Of a DNA stretch of 64,000 bases, positions 56,529 through 64,000 are shown in pieces. The notes below the pieces were generated by a model. The model made no database searches, was not told where the DNA came from, and worked only from the letters and a program-made list of their open reading frames with translations. Made by a program: the position numbers and the translations under genes. The stretch's first letter is position 1. The number at the start of each line of letters is the position of its first letter. This DNA is from Herminiimonas contaminans (GTDB taxonomy: Bacteria; Pseudomonadota; Gammaproteobacteria; Burkholderiales; Burkholderiaceae_D), in NCBI RefSeq assembly GCF_015645465.1, contig NZ_JADOEL010000002.1, forward strand, positions 392,640 to 456,639. Direction: 5' to 3'.

Positions 56529-56711
56529 ATGAACAAAGATCAAGTTAAAGGCAATCTGAAACAAGCCGAAGGTGCTATCAAGGAAATGACAGGCAAGATC
56601 ATCGGCAATAAAACCCTGGAAGAAAAAGGCAAGCTGGAAAAGCACGCTGGCAAAGTGCAGGAAAGCTATGGCGATATGAAAAGCAGTATTAAAAGAGAAA
56701 AGCAATACTAA
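56529..56711 (+). CDS. CsbD-family stress protein
   Basis: A 60-residue protein beginning MNKDQVKGNLKQAEGAIKEM, with the repeat-like GKIIGNKTLEEKGK of the CsbD family. Such proteins are induced by general stress; the biochemical role is unknown. Preceded by AAGGAG. Confidence 0.9.
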   Translation: MNKDQVKGNLKQAEGAIKEMTGKIIGNKTLEEKGKLEKHAGKVQESYGDMKSSIKREKQY

Positions 56712-56744
56712 AAATGGCGCCCTGGTTTAATCCGCCTGCCAAAT

Positions 56745-56778
56745 AAAAAAATGGTGTTCAGTTCACACTGAACACCAT
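56745..56778 (-). terminator. Terminator after the MFS gene
   Basis: ATGGTGTTCAGT and ACTGAACACCAT form a 12-bp stem with a short loop; the minus strand reads TTTTTTTATTT after it. It lies about 75 bases past the stop of the minus-strand MFS gene. Confidence 0.88.
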
Positions 56779-56851
56779 CAAAGGTACTGCACACGAAGAG
56801 CACACAACAAGCAGATGGAACCGATCCACACGGCTCCATCCGATCACAACA

Positions 56852-58234
56852 TCAACCTGACACTTCCTCCAGCGAACGACCTTTGGTTTCCGTTCCCATC
56901 ACAATCACCACCAGTGCGGCAATACCGAAGGAAATCGCACCCAGGGTGAACACACCTGTATGTCCGGTCATAGGCAGGATCACACCCACTGCGAACGGGC
57001 CGAGCAAGGAACCCAGGCGTCCGACCGACGAAGCAAAGCCAGAACCGGTAGCACGTGAACGAGTCGGATACAGTTCCGGCGTATAGGCATACAGCACCGA
57101 CCACATACCAAACAGGAAGAACTGCATGCACAGACCGGCACCTATCAATTGCGCGACCGGTGCTTGTGCGGTCGCCACCTGACCATATACATAAGCAGCA
57201 CATGCACTACCTATCAGCATCAACACGCAAGTCGGTTTGCGTCCCCACTTCTCCAGCAACCAGGCAGAGAAGATAAAGCCGGGGATACCTGCCAGCGAGA
57301 TATAAACGGTGTACATCACGGACTTGGTGACTTCATAACCAGCTTGCTGCAACAAGGCACCAAGCCAGGTCGTCAGGCCGTAGTAGCCGAGCAAGGCAAA
57401 GAACCACAAGGCCCACAGCATCATCGTACGTTTCGCATACACGCCATGCCACAGTTCGGCAAACAAGGCGCGCTTGTCCTGCTTGCGTGGTGCTTCATTG
57501 ATGGCCGGTGCAGGCGTAGGCAAAGGTTTGCCGCCATTGGCCTTGATCACATTCTTTTCTATCTTGGTCGTTACCATGTCGGCTTCTGCATCACGACCGA
57601 CCTCTTCCAGCCAGCGTGGCGATTCAGGCACGTAGCGACGCACGATGAATACAAAGACTGCAGGTATAGACAAGGCGATGAAAATACCGCGCCAGCCTAT
57701 CAAAGGCAGTGTCAGGTAAGCGAGGATACCGGCAGCGATAAAGCCGAGCGGCCAGAAGCCTTCCAGGATAGCGACATATTTGCCGCGACTCTTCGCAGGT
57801 ACGATTTCCGACACCATCGATAAGCCGATCGGAAATTCCATCCCCATGCCGAAGCCCAGGATCACGCGGAATATCATCAGCCAGGTCACATCCGTAGCGA
57901 AGCCGCAAGCCAGGCTGCCGACGCCCCAGAAAATCATGCTCCACTGGAAAACAGGCTTGCGTCCAAACTTATCTGCCAGCATCCCGGCAATAGCAGCACC
58001 AAGGAACATGCCGAGGAAACTGGAACTGGCCAGCAAACCGGCCTGGGTAGTGGTCAGCGCAAATTCAGCTTTGATAGACCCGAGCACAAAAGTCATAATG
58101 CCCAGATCCATCGAATCAAAGAACCAGGCGGTGGCGATAATGCCGAATAGGGAACGCTGGTAACGGGTCATGGGCAAACGCTCAAGACGCGCAGCCACGT
58201 TGGCGCGGAGGGTTACCCCGGTATGTACATCCAT
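56852..58234 (-). CDS. MFS sugar-porter-like carrier (NiaP/metabolite:H+ type)
   Basis: A 460-residue MFS protein with twelve helices. Marks are AGMLADKFGRKP after helix 2, GFGMGMEFPIGLSMVSEIVP near residue 130, ESPRWLEEVGRD before the central loop and GTETKGRSLEE at the C-terminus, as in the sugar-porter branch that includes NiaP and other aromatic or organic-acid carriers. It starts after a CAGGAG site. The substrate cannot be told. A porin lies upstream on the same strand; they have separate terminators. Confidence 0.85.
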   Translation of the reverse strand: MDVHTGVTLRANVAARLERLPMTRYQRSLFGIIATAWFFDSMDLGIMTFVLGSIKAEFALTTTQAGLLASSSFLGMFLGAAIAGMLADKFGRKPVFQWSMIFWGVGSLACGFATDVTWLMIFRVILGFGMGMEFPIGLSMVSEIVPAKSRGKYVAILEGFWPLGFIAAGILAYLTLPLIGWRGIFIALSIPAVFVFIVRRYVPESPRWLEEVGRDAEADMVTTKIEKNVIKANGGKPLPTPAPAINEAPRKQDKRALFAELWHGVYAKRTMMLWALWFFALLGYYGLTTWLGALLQQAGYEVTKSVMYTVYISLAGIPGFIFSAWLLEKWGRKPTCVLMLIGSACAAYVYGQVATAQAPVAQLIGAGLCMQFFLFGMWSVLYAYTPELYPTRSRATGSGFASSVGRLGSLLGPFAVGVILPMTGHTGVFTLGAISFGIAALVVIVMGTETKGRSLEEVSG

Positions 58235-58434
58235 CTTTGTCTCCTGTTGAACCGCCGTGGCGATTCGATTGTTCTGTTCTATTTATTATGCGTAGTGTCT
58301 AAGCACGTATCGTGTCGCACTGAACTGATATATTACATGAATTCTAGTGACATTCAATGTGTTTTTTTATTTTTTATAGCAAATTGCAGATGGGAAATAC
58401 GCGGCAAACTTTAATGCGCGACAGCTGCAAACAA
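58235..58434. other. Upstream region of the MFS carrier
   Basis: No gene is seen. The DNA is AT-rich, as expected for a promoter, with no clear operator. Confidence 0.35.
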
Positions 58435-58466
58435 AAAAAGAGGACTACGTAAATAGTCCTCTTTTT
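58435..58466 (-). terminator. Terminator after the porin gene
   Basis: AAAAAGAGGACTA and TAGTCCTCTTTTT enclose a six-base loop. On the minus strand the T-run follows the stem. It lies 40 bases past the porin stop. Confidence 0.9.
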
Positions 58467-58505
58467 ATTTACCTCGTCATGTGCGGGATGCCCGCACATG
58501 CAGCA

Positions 58506-59681
58506 TCAAAAACGCTGGCGGATACCCACACCGGCACTGACACCGCTCGATTGCTCGCTCAGCTTGTCATAGCTGACGATGCTATACACATCGGTGCGCT
58601 TGGAGAAGAAGTAGTCATAACCGAGCGAAACAGTATTACGCACTATCGACGAGGTCACGTCCGTGCCGCCCAGTACTCCACTGAAATCACCCGTTGCTTT
58701 GACATTGGTCCTGGCCCACGACAGCAACACAGAGCCCTGTCCCACCGGCATGCTGGCACCGAGTTGCACTGTGTTTGACTTCAGGTCGTAACGCGCAGCG
58801 TCTGCGGCATTCAACAAATTGGTAGTTGAGTAATTCAAAGTACCGTACAGCTTGATGAACTGCATGTCATAAGCACCACCGACAAACCAGGTATCGTTCT
58901 TCGACGCGCCCAAGGTATAAGTCGCACCGGTTACCCGGTTATACGGCGTGAATGAAAACACTTGCGAAGGCCCCACCGTCGTATCAACCGGATTACCCAA
59001 CTTCACGGACTGGAAGTAAGCACCGAACGAAAGCGGGCCATTTGCATACATGGTATTGGCACCATAGTTATTCTTGCTCGAATCACCGGCTTGCTCACCT
59101 AGCTGCAGGAACAGACTGGTCGTAAAACCACCCAATTTAGGCGTGACGTACATGATCTCATTGCTCCACGCCGTGTCACCTGCAACGGTGGCAGACCATG
59201 CCCGCCCGGCATAACGGCTGGACGATGTTTGCGTATGCAAACCTAAAGGCGAAAACTGGAACGAAGAACCGAACGGGTTGAATGTCAGCGACGGCACGAA
59301 GTTAGGCGCCAGATCGCGACCCAGCGACACCGTACCGAAAGAACCCGACAGTCCTACGTTGGCATCGCGGGAGAACATGGTGTCCGTGCCGAAGCGCCCC
59401 ATCGCGCCGACGTCAGGACGCATAAAGCCGGTCAGTGCAAAGTGCGCCTTCAGCCCATTGCCCAGCTCTTCCGTCCCCTTGAAGCCCCACCAAGAAGTTT
59501 GCAGGCCACCACTATTCACCACCGATGTGGCGGCCGCATCACCACTGCGTTTGATGGATCCCGCATATACATCGAGCATGCCGCTGACCTGTACGCTGGT
59601 CTGCGCAAGTGCCTGTGCAGAAAACGCACACGCGAGCAGGCCCAGCACGCTGCCGACGGCAGCATGTTTTATTTGTTTCAT
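58506..59681 (-). CDS. Outer-membrane porin, Betaproteobacterial type
   Basis: A 391-residue porin. The signal peptide ends SAQALAQ, the mature chain starts TSVQVSGMLDVYAGSI, GFKGTEELGNGLKAHFALTGF gives the usual second strands, and it ends in GVGIRQRF with the C-terminal Phe needed for barrel insertion. It would form trimers in the outer membrane. Two matching palindromes about 100 and 250 bases upstream suggest control by a GntR-like or similar dimeric regulator. The substrate is unknown. An AAGGAAC site precedes the ATG. Confidence 0.92.
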   Translation of the reverse strand: MKQIKHAAVGSVLGLLACAFSAQALAQTSVQVSGMLDVYAGSIKRSGDAAATSVVNSGGLQTSWWGFKGTEELGNGLKAHFALTGFMRPDVGAMGRFGTDTMFSRDANVGLSGSFGTVSLGRDLAPNFVPSLTFNPFGSSFQFSPLGLHTQTSSSRYAGRAWSATVAGDTAWSNEIMYVTPKLGGFTTSLFLQLGEQAGDSSKNNYGANTMYANGPLSFGAYFQSVKLGNPVDTTVGPSQVFSFTPYNRVTGATYTLGASKNDTWFVGGAYDMQFIKLYGTLNYSTTNLLNAADAARYDLKSNTVQLGASMPVGQGSVLLSWARTNVKATGDFSGVLGGTDVTSSIVRNTVSLGYDYFFSKRTDVYSIVSYDKLSEQSSGVSAGVGIRQRF

Positions 59682-59786
59682 TGTTAGTTCCTTTTTAGAT
59701 AGACAAACTGATTGCTACACTCTGGTTGGCTCTTATAGTCATTTGCACCCTTTATTAGTAAGGCATCCGGAATCCACACTTCATAT

Positions 59787-59803
59787 AATGTGGTACACCA
59801 CCT
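59787..59803 (-). promoter_or_regulatory. Operator-like palindrome 1
   Basis: AATGTGGTACACCACCT carries an AGGTGG/CCACCT-type inverted core (GTGG-N4-CCAC). The same 17-base element occurs in opposite orientation 141 bases away. Confidence 0.6.
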
Positions 59804-59818
59804 TTATAAGAAAAAGAA

Positions 59819-59836
59819 TAGGCGAGTACTCGCCTA
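59819..59836 (-). terminator. Perfect 18-base palindrome with T-rich flank
   Basis: TAGGCGAGTACTCGCCTA is its own complement. On the minus strand it is followed by TTCTTTTTCTT. It could be a terminator that stops leftward transcription before the porin promoter, or an operator. Confidence 0.4.
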
Positions 59837-59927
59837 CAGAACTGACATAGCAGTTACCGTGCCAACCGGTATTCATGGTTAAAACGCGGATCTTTCACAA
59901 AACTGGTGAAAGAAGTGGAGGCACATT

Positions 59928-59944
59928 AGGTGGTATGCCACATT
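59928..59944 (+). promoter_or_regulatory. Operator-like palindrome 2
   Basis: AGGTGGTATGCCACATT is the reverse of the first element with two central changes. The pair would let a dimeric repressor loop the DNA. Confidence 0.6.
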
Positions 59945-60227
59945 AATGTGCATTGATGGAATGGGAGCTATCTTAAAGCTACCTTGCTTCGAAGAGACCT
60001 GCGTGCCTATGGCAGCTACCTCGTTAATTGACTCAATATAAGCATACGGAACCAACTGTAACCCTGGCTGTCGTTAATAATGTTGACGCTTCGTCCTCCG
60101 CAGTTGCGCATCGAAATGCGTCACACAAGTGCATGGATGGGAATACTCATTCGTTTGTGAATGATTCGTTCTGCCGACCAAGCCCATATTGATTTCTCGT
60201 CGGCAAACGAAACTTATGGAGGCTGAC

Positions 60228-60605
60228 ATGCTTAAAAGCAAGGAAGCGATCACTATGATCGCAGTCAAGGATATACAGGTCGCAGCGGAATTTTACGAAT
60301 CCACGCTTGGCCTGCAGAAGGAATCAGTTGAAGGCGGTGAGGTCATTACCTATCGTAGCGGCAGTACCAAAATCAATATATACCGGTCGCAGTATGCCGG
60401 CAGCAACAAGGCGACGACGCTGATGTGGGATGTCGGCGATGAGATTGACACCATTGCACGTACATTGAAAGACAAGGGTGTCATCTTTGAGCATTACGAT
60501 TTACCCGGCCTGACACTTGAAGGTGATATTCATGCGGGCGGCGACATGAAGGTCGCCTGGTTCAGGGATCCGGATGGCAATATTCTTAGCATCGTTTCGG
60601 GGTAG
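60228..60605 (+). CDS. VOC/glyoxalase-fold protein
   Basis: A 125-residue protein of the vicinal oxygen chelate fold. It begins MLKSKEAITMIAVKDIQVAAEFYESTLGL, the usual first strand and helix, and ends MKVAWFRDPDGNILSIVSG, the usual last block with the metal-ligand region. Substrate unknown; related small proteins may be dioxygenase-like or resistance proteins. The ATG at 60228 has GGAGG upstream; an earlier in-frame ATG lacks support. Confidence 0.85.
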   Translation: MLKSKEAITMIAVKDIQVAAEFYESTLGLQKESVEGGEVITYRSGSTKINIYRSQYAGSNKATTLMWDVGDEIDTIARTLKDKGVIFEHYDLPGLTLEGDIHAGGDMKVAWFRDPDGNILSIVSG

Positions 60606-60676
60606 TTGGTGACTCAAAAGTATAGAGCGTCACCATTCAATTTGAGTGAGCCATGGATATCGTTAAATGCCATCCC

Positions 60677-61168
60677 TTATAAATTGTTCCCATTTGCGAT
60701 AGCGGTTCGATGAAGCTCATTAATACGTTGGACCGCATCTTTTCCGTGTGCAATGTGGGGAAGTACAATTTCGCTATCCTTCGTAAACCTATGCCCCACG
60801 CGAATGGTATACGAGCGTAACAACCAACTCCAAAAACCTGTAAAGAATACTGCTTCATCCACATCCCGCCATTTCACTCCGGAAGTTCCTTTAGACCAAG
60901 GCAAGATTCCGCTGTATACCCATACGCCCTCTTCATCCGCGTAAAGACTCACACTTCTGATTGAAAAAATTTGATAAATCGTAAGTATCAAAAAAAAGAC
61001 TGCGATGACGCCCGCGACAAGATACTGCTGATACGAATATAGGGCTGTAGCGATAAGTAACGCTATTAACAGCACAGTAATTGGACGTATATATGCGGTC
61101 CAAGACATGGAGTAAACAAGGTCTGCTGAACTCGCTGAATTTGAATTTCCTAGATTTTGCGATGACAT
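60677..61168 (-). CDS. Membrane protein with a PH-like domain
   Basis: A 163-residue protein with two close hydrophobic segments (ITVLLIALLIATALYSYQQYL and VAGVIAVFFLILTIYQIF) followed by a soluble domain with SVSLYADEEGVWVYSGILPW, then KWRDVDEAVFFTG. This resembles the bacterial PH (bPH2-like) proteins that have two N-terminal helices. Function unknown. The gene looks more AT-rich than its left-hand neighbours. Confidence 0.65.
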   Translation of the reverse strand: MSSQNLGNSNSASSADLVYSMSWTAYIRPITVLLIALLIATALYSYQQYLVAGVIAVFFLILTIYQIFSIRSVSLYADEEGVWVYSGILPWSKGTSGVKWRDVDEAVFFTGFWSWLLRSYTIRVGHRFTKDSEIVLPHIAHGKDAVQRINELHRTAIANGNNL

Positions 61169-61557
61169 ATTAATTTATTGCCGTTGAGAAAGTTGGTCGT
61201 AGTATGCCGGGAAACTAATAATTAGTAAAAGACTACGAATATAGCCAGAATTCCCTTGGAATAACGACTCATTGCCATGAACACATGAGTGTGAAAGCAA
61301 GAAAATCTAGACGCATGTTTTTAGGCTATACCCAAAAGAACTTATGAAATACTTCACAAAGAAATTGGACTCCAACTTCGGTAACCTTCTTGCAGTACGA
61401 GTGCAAAACCGGAAAACAGTCGGGAAACCGACCTAAGCGTTCCCGCAAAATATAAAAGTGCACATACCGGGGTAGCCGTGTTGAAGACTGCCAGTGTGTG
61501 AGGGCGCATCTGCTTGATCCATTTGCAGGTGCCGGTGGGTTCTTTATTGGAGAAGTG
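61169..61557. other. Intergenic region, nothing clear seen
   Basis: No gene with a plausible start and ribosome site was found. The stretch is AT-rich. Confidence 0.35.
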
Positions 61558-61701
61558 ATGTCGCTCAATCTTACTGACATTTTTGAAGTAATAGGCAAAC
61601 TAGTGGTCACCTTAGACCAACATCCAATCGGTGCAGCATTTCTAATCATACTTACGGCATGGATTGGAATGCTTACCTTGGTGTGGCTGCTCAAGCGGTG
61701 A
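61558..61701 (+). CDS. Small single-helix membrane protein
   Basis: A 47-residue protein with one or two hydrophobic stretches, the clearer being GAAFLIILTAWIGMLTLVWLL at the C-terminus. It has a GGAGAAG site just before the ATG at 61558. It is not recognised. Such a short frame could be chance, but the site and the helix support it. Confidence 0.5.
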   Translation: MSLNLTDIFEVIGKLVVTLDQHPIGAAFLIILTAWIGMLTLVWLLKR

Positions 61702-61822
61702 ATCAGAAGAACGATGAGCACTGAGGTCGCAAACAAATGAGCGGCTGCTTGTCCGTATTAACTATTCATTATTATTTCCAAATGGAAAGCATTACAATTT
61801 TGATTTTTATACGGGCTGACAA

Positions 61823-62275
61823 ATGAAAAGATTCTTAATCGCCACACTAGTCTTGGCATTGACCGGATGCGCTTCAAAGCAACTTGCAGTCAACGATGCG
61901 AAAGGTGTTCCTTACAATCGTGTAATGAAGCCAGCGTTGCTGCAAGAGAAACCGGGGACGGTAGGAATTGTCTTCATTCGTGAAGATGCAGCAATCCAAG
62001 GCGTACTCGGGTCGCTGAACGTGTGGGTAAACGGAGAACCCCTAGCTAGCCTTCATGCTGGTGAGGCGGTACGACTCTGGATGAGTCCTGATTTGCATGT
62101 ATTTAGCTTGACGACGATGACGCGAGGCTCTGAACAGTTCCGACCATCCGAACTGAAGTACGGCGAGAAAAAGGTCGAGGTGGACGCGAAGCTTACTCGT
62201 AGTTATGAAGTCAGAATTGATCTGACGACTGCCGGTTTAATGGCAGATGTCACTAGCGCTGAGGCGCGTAAATAG
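61823..62275 (+). CDS. Small lipoprotein, DUF2846-like
   Basis: A 150-residue protein with the lipobox LALTGCAS (Cys16). The mature part holds beta strands (VGIVFIREDAAIQGVLGSLNVWVNGE, SPDLHVFSLTTMTRG) in the pattern of DUF2846-type lipoproteins. Its stop codon is directly followed by the GTG of the next gene, so the two are probably co-translated. Confidence 0.72.
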   Translation: MKRFLIATLVLALTGCASKQLAVNDAKGVPYNRVMKPALLQEKPGTVGIVFIREDAAIQGVLGSLNVWVNGEPLASLHAGEAVRLWMSPDLHVFSLTTMTRGSEQFRPSELKYGEKKVEVDAKLTRSYEVRIDLTTAGLMADVTSAEARK

Positions 62276-62491
62276 GTGAGTGTTCCTCTTGCCGATTCCT
62301 CCTTGATTCTCACAGAACTAGTCGCTCACGGCTGTACTCGAGACACCTTCGCGACCACCTTCCCTCCTCTATTCGAGAAGCACTACGGGAGACCGTTTGA
62401 TGTCCGAGACGCCCACGACCTGATGCTTGCTGAAGGTGTCTTTAGTGAAGCCTTCGGGTGGCTTGGGGATAATGGGGTGGTCTACCGATAG
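62276..62491 (+). CDS. Small unknown protein starting with GTG
   Basis: A 71-residue soluble protein (VPLADSSLILTELVAHG, FEKHYGRPFDVRDAHDL). Starts at a GTG immediately after the upstream stop; GAGG lies about ten bases back. No family is recognised. Confidence 0.5.
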   Translation: MSVPLADSSLILTELVAHGCTRDTFATTFPPLFEKHYGRPFDVRDAHDLMLAEGVFSEAFGWLGDNGVVYR

Positions 62492-62685
62492 GTGGCTGGA
62501 AGGGGTACCCCACGGGGGGAATACTTCCCCACATGATTATCGAGGGGTGTCTCACATTTTTTTGTTAAATTATTTCTGATTACAACTCTTTCTGTAATCG
62601 AGTTCAGTGCATCTGAAATTCATATTTCCGCCATCGATGTTGCGAATTTTCGGCTCAAATTAAAGTGATAGCTGCCTAATCATCT

Positions 62686-63843
62686 TTATTCCGGCCAATT
62701 TTCAGGCAAATCGAATATTTCGCGTAACGACCTCCCATCCGTATCGATTAAACGTGTTCCCTCAATGTACCGGGTAGGAAACATGTCAAAGCAATTTAGC
62801 AAAGGTATGTTAGCGGATGGATTTAGATATATTGTCGACCGACGAGAAGCAAGAGAGTAAGGCGTAAGATCGTTGAATATCCATACTGCGGAAGATCTTT
62901 TATTTTGAGGGCCATGCGGCCCTTGCCACGCTCCATTTGGAACCCTACGGGAGCCACTCCGCTCTGGATAGTCCAAGTTCTCTACCCATTGCTCTTCACC
63001 GAAAAGTGCTTGTACCTCGTCGATCGGATCTAGGTCGAATGAATCGGAATTTATGGCGATCACTAATGGCATCGTAATATCACCATATCGATTAGCCTTA
63101 GAGCTAACCGCAGCTCGAAGTGGCTCCCACGCATTAATCCATCGAAGTCCCATGCGCATAGCTCCAACTAACCTCGTTGTTGTTCCACGTCGTTCGGGCG
63201 ACACCGGAAGCGCTCTAAGGGTGACCTCCCACGCCTCATGGCGCCAAGTCATCGATGGCATAGCGTCAAGACCTAATTGCGACAATCGATCTGCTAGGGC
63301 ATTCGCGTCTAACGAATTCAACCATTCATGCGTAACACGAATGAGTGTGCGGGCACTTGGTTGGGTTGTAGGATTACCTTCATGCTGAACATCTACGGTG
63401 AACAAAGCATGGGGTGCACCATCCAGTAAATCGATGGTTGTATCTTTCATGGCCTCAGCTGCAGCGTCACTACCATCACGCGTACCCGCTAAAACGGCCT
63501 CTAATAAAAAATTACCCCCATCCGGCGAAGTCACTAAAAAATCCGGTCGTCTTGCAGTTCCAGTTCCCGGATCTGGATGTACAGACATTGAGAACCCGCA
63601 ACGATGCAGCGTCTCGTGCAGCAACAGCTCAAATGAGGCGGAGCGGAAATTCACTTCATTTCCAGAGGTAATACGGGCGATAAGATCCCCTTGGTCGTCA
63701 AGGGGATAGTTGCGTATCGCGTTGCTGAGGCACGCCCTGACTGCAGCCATCTCTGGTCGCGCAGATCGGTCTAAAAATGCAAAACTGGACTCAGCTACCC
63801 GTTTCCTAGAGCTATCTGCGCGGATGATGTTTGAGAATGGCAT
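62686..63843 (-). CDS. Unknown protein with a PD-(D/E)xK-like block
   Basis: A 385-residue soluble protein. Residues 65-120 read like the core of a restriction-endonuclease-like fold: helix FELLLHETLHRCGF, then RRPDFLVTSPDGG (Pro100-Asp101) and NFLLEAVLAG with Glu115. The usual lysine two residues after the Glu is replaced by Val, so it may be inactive or use another residue. The C-terminal half is not recognised. The gene is AT-rich compared with the rest of the window and lies 30 bases from the end of an IS3-type element, so it looks acquired. A role in defence is possible but not shown. Confidence 0.6.
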   Translation of the reverse strand: MPFSNIIRADSSRKRVAESSFAFLDRSARPEMAAVRACLSNAIRNYPLDDQGDLIARITSGNEVNFRSASFELLLHETLHRCGFSMSVHPDPGTGTARRPDFLVTSPDGGNFLLEAVLAGTRDGSDAAAEAMKDTTIDLLDGAPHALFTVDVQHEGNPTTQPSARTLIRVTHEWLNSLDANALADRLSQLGLDAMPSMTWRHEAWEVTLRALPVSPERRGTTTRLVGAMRMGLRWINAWEPLRAAVSSKANRYGDITMPLVIAINSDSFDLDPIDEVQALFGEEQWVENLDYPERSGSRRVPNGAWQGPHGPQNKRSSAVWIFNDLTPYSLASRRSTIYLNPSANIPLLNCFDMFPTRYIEGTRLIDTDGRSLREIFDLPENWPE

Positions 63844-63873
63844 TGACTCTAACGATTGAATTATGGGATATCC

Positions 63874-64000
63874 TGAATCGCCCCGAGTTTCTTAGACACT
63901 CGCAAGCCTCTCGAAGTACTGCTTTTCATAGTTGACGGGCGAAAGCCGGTCAGCATGATTATGACGTCGTTTGACGTTGTAGAACATCTCGATGTAATCA
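63874..64000 (-). mobile_element. IS3-family insertion sequence, left part only
   Basis: The element starts near TGAATCGCCCCGAG at 63874, which looks like the terminal repeat seen in IS3-group elements, and runs off the right edge. It contains the end of a transposase gene. Confidence 0.75.
63892..64000 (-). CDS. IS3-type transposase OrfB, C-terminal end
   Basis: The last 35 codons plus stop of an IS3-family transposase: DYIEMFYNVKRRHNHADRLS followed by PVNYEKQYFERLASV. The YNxxRRHxxxxxLSPxxYE pattern is the conserved end of the integrase domain and includes the RRH region after the catalytic glutamate. The rest lies outside the window. Confidence 0.92.
   Translation of the reverse strand, partial: DYIEMFYNVKRRHNHADRLSPVNYEKQYFERLASV

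Larger units (their letters stand above)
59682..60227. promoter_or_regulatory. Long regulatory region upstream of the porin
   Basis: 546 bases without a gene hold three motifs: the operator pair (59787-59803 and 59928-59944), a perfect 18-base palindrome (59819-59836) and a CTTTCAC-N7-GTGAAAG repeat at 59892-59912. This is unusually dense for a porin promoter. Confidence 0.6.

Overview
The window reads as one chromosomal stretch of a betaproteobacterium, most likely a member of the Oxalobacteraceae (Herminiimonas/Janthinobacterium type). This is inferred from the overall protein style: NtrBC next to glnA, a Burkholderiales-type porin, several periplasmic binding proteins without a visible transporter, a PqiABC set and a Bradyrhizobium-like D-tartrate dehydratase. 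Genes are dense on both strands, codon use looks uniform up to about 60.6 kb, and no tRNA, rRNA or CRISPR array was seen.

Layout. 0-4 kb: cobalamin uptake and late assembly: the start of btuB with its B12 riboswitch, a kinase-fold gene, and cobT-cobS-cobC. 4.3-7 kb: a translationally coupled cheZ-cheA pair without other che genes. 7-12.3 kb: aspartate 4-decarboxylase with two tandem AspT-type antiporters, probably an aspartate/alanine proton-motive cycle. 12.7-17.8 kb: ntrC, ntrB, a DUF4124 protein and glnA, with a sigma-54 promoter and two NtrC-type operators upstream of glnA. 17.9-24.6 kb: nhaA, a rhodanese, a membrane-anchored TAXI binding protein, prfC, a DUF1289 protein, a FliL-like and a LapA-domain protein. 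24.8-29.1 kb: a PhnD-like binding protein, a tandem-domain methylglyoxal-synthase-like gene, a LexA-like operator with a candidate small RNA, a SnoaL-like protein and a TPP riboswitch ahead of cytX. 29.1-34.3 kb: macA-macB-nodT efflux operon. 34.6-40.1 kb: fpr with a Fur-box promoter, a 1096-residue autotransporter and a lipoprotein hydrolase.

40.2-44.3 kb: a single-domain response regulator, two unknown small proteins, tarD and its divergent LysR regulator. 44.3-48.6 kb: tetR-pqiA-pqiA-pqiB-pqiC, an overlapping envelope lipid-transport operon. 48.7-56.1 kb: a methyltransferase, an unknown protein, the nimR/nimT pair, a GNAT-like protein, a hexapeptide-repeat protein, a TauE exporter and an AraC regulator. 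56.2-60.6 kb: two small stress-type proteins, an MFS carrier, a porin with a pair of matching operator-like palindromes upstream, and a VOC-fold protein. 60.6-64 kb looks different: more AT-rich, with small unknown membrane and lipoprotein genes, a nuclease-like unknown protein and the end of an IS3-family element running off the right edge.

The least explained signals are the LexA-like box inside facing promoters with a terminator-ended non-coding transcript (26.75-26.84 kb), the two-domain methylglyoxal synthase, the paired operators upstream of the porin (59.8-59.9 kb), the long hairpin at 54.35 kb, the hexapeptide-repeat protein at 53.3-54.2 kb and the nuclease-like gene beside the IS end. 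No complete new multi-gene system is claimed.
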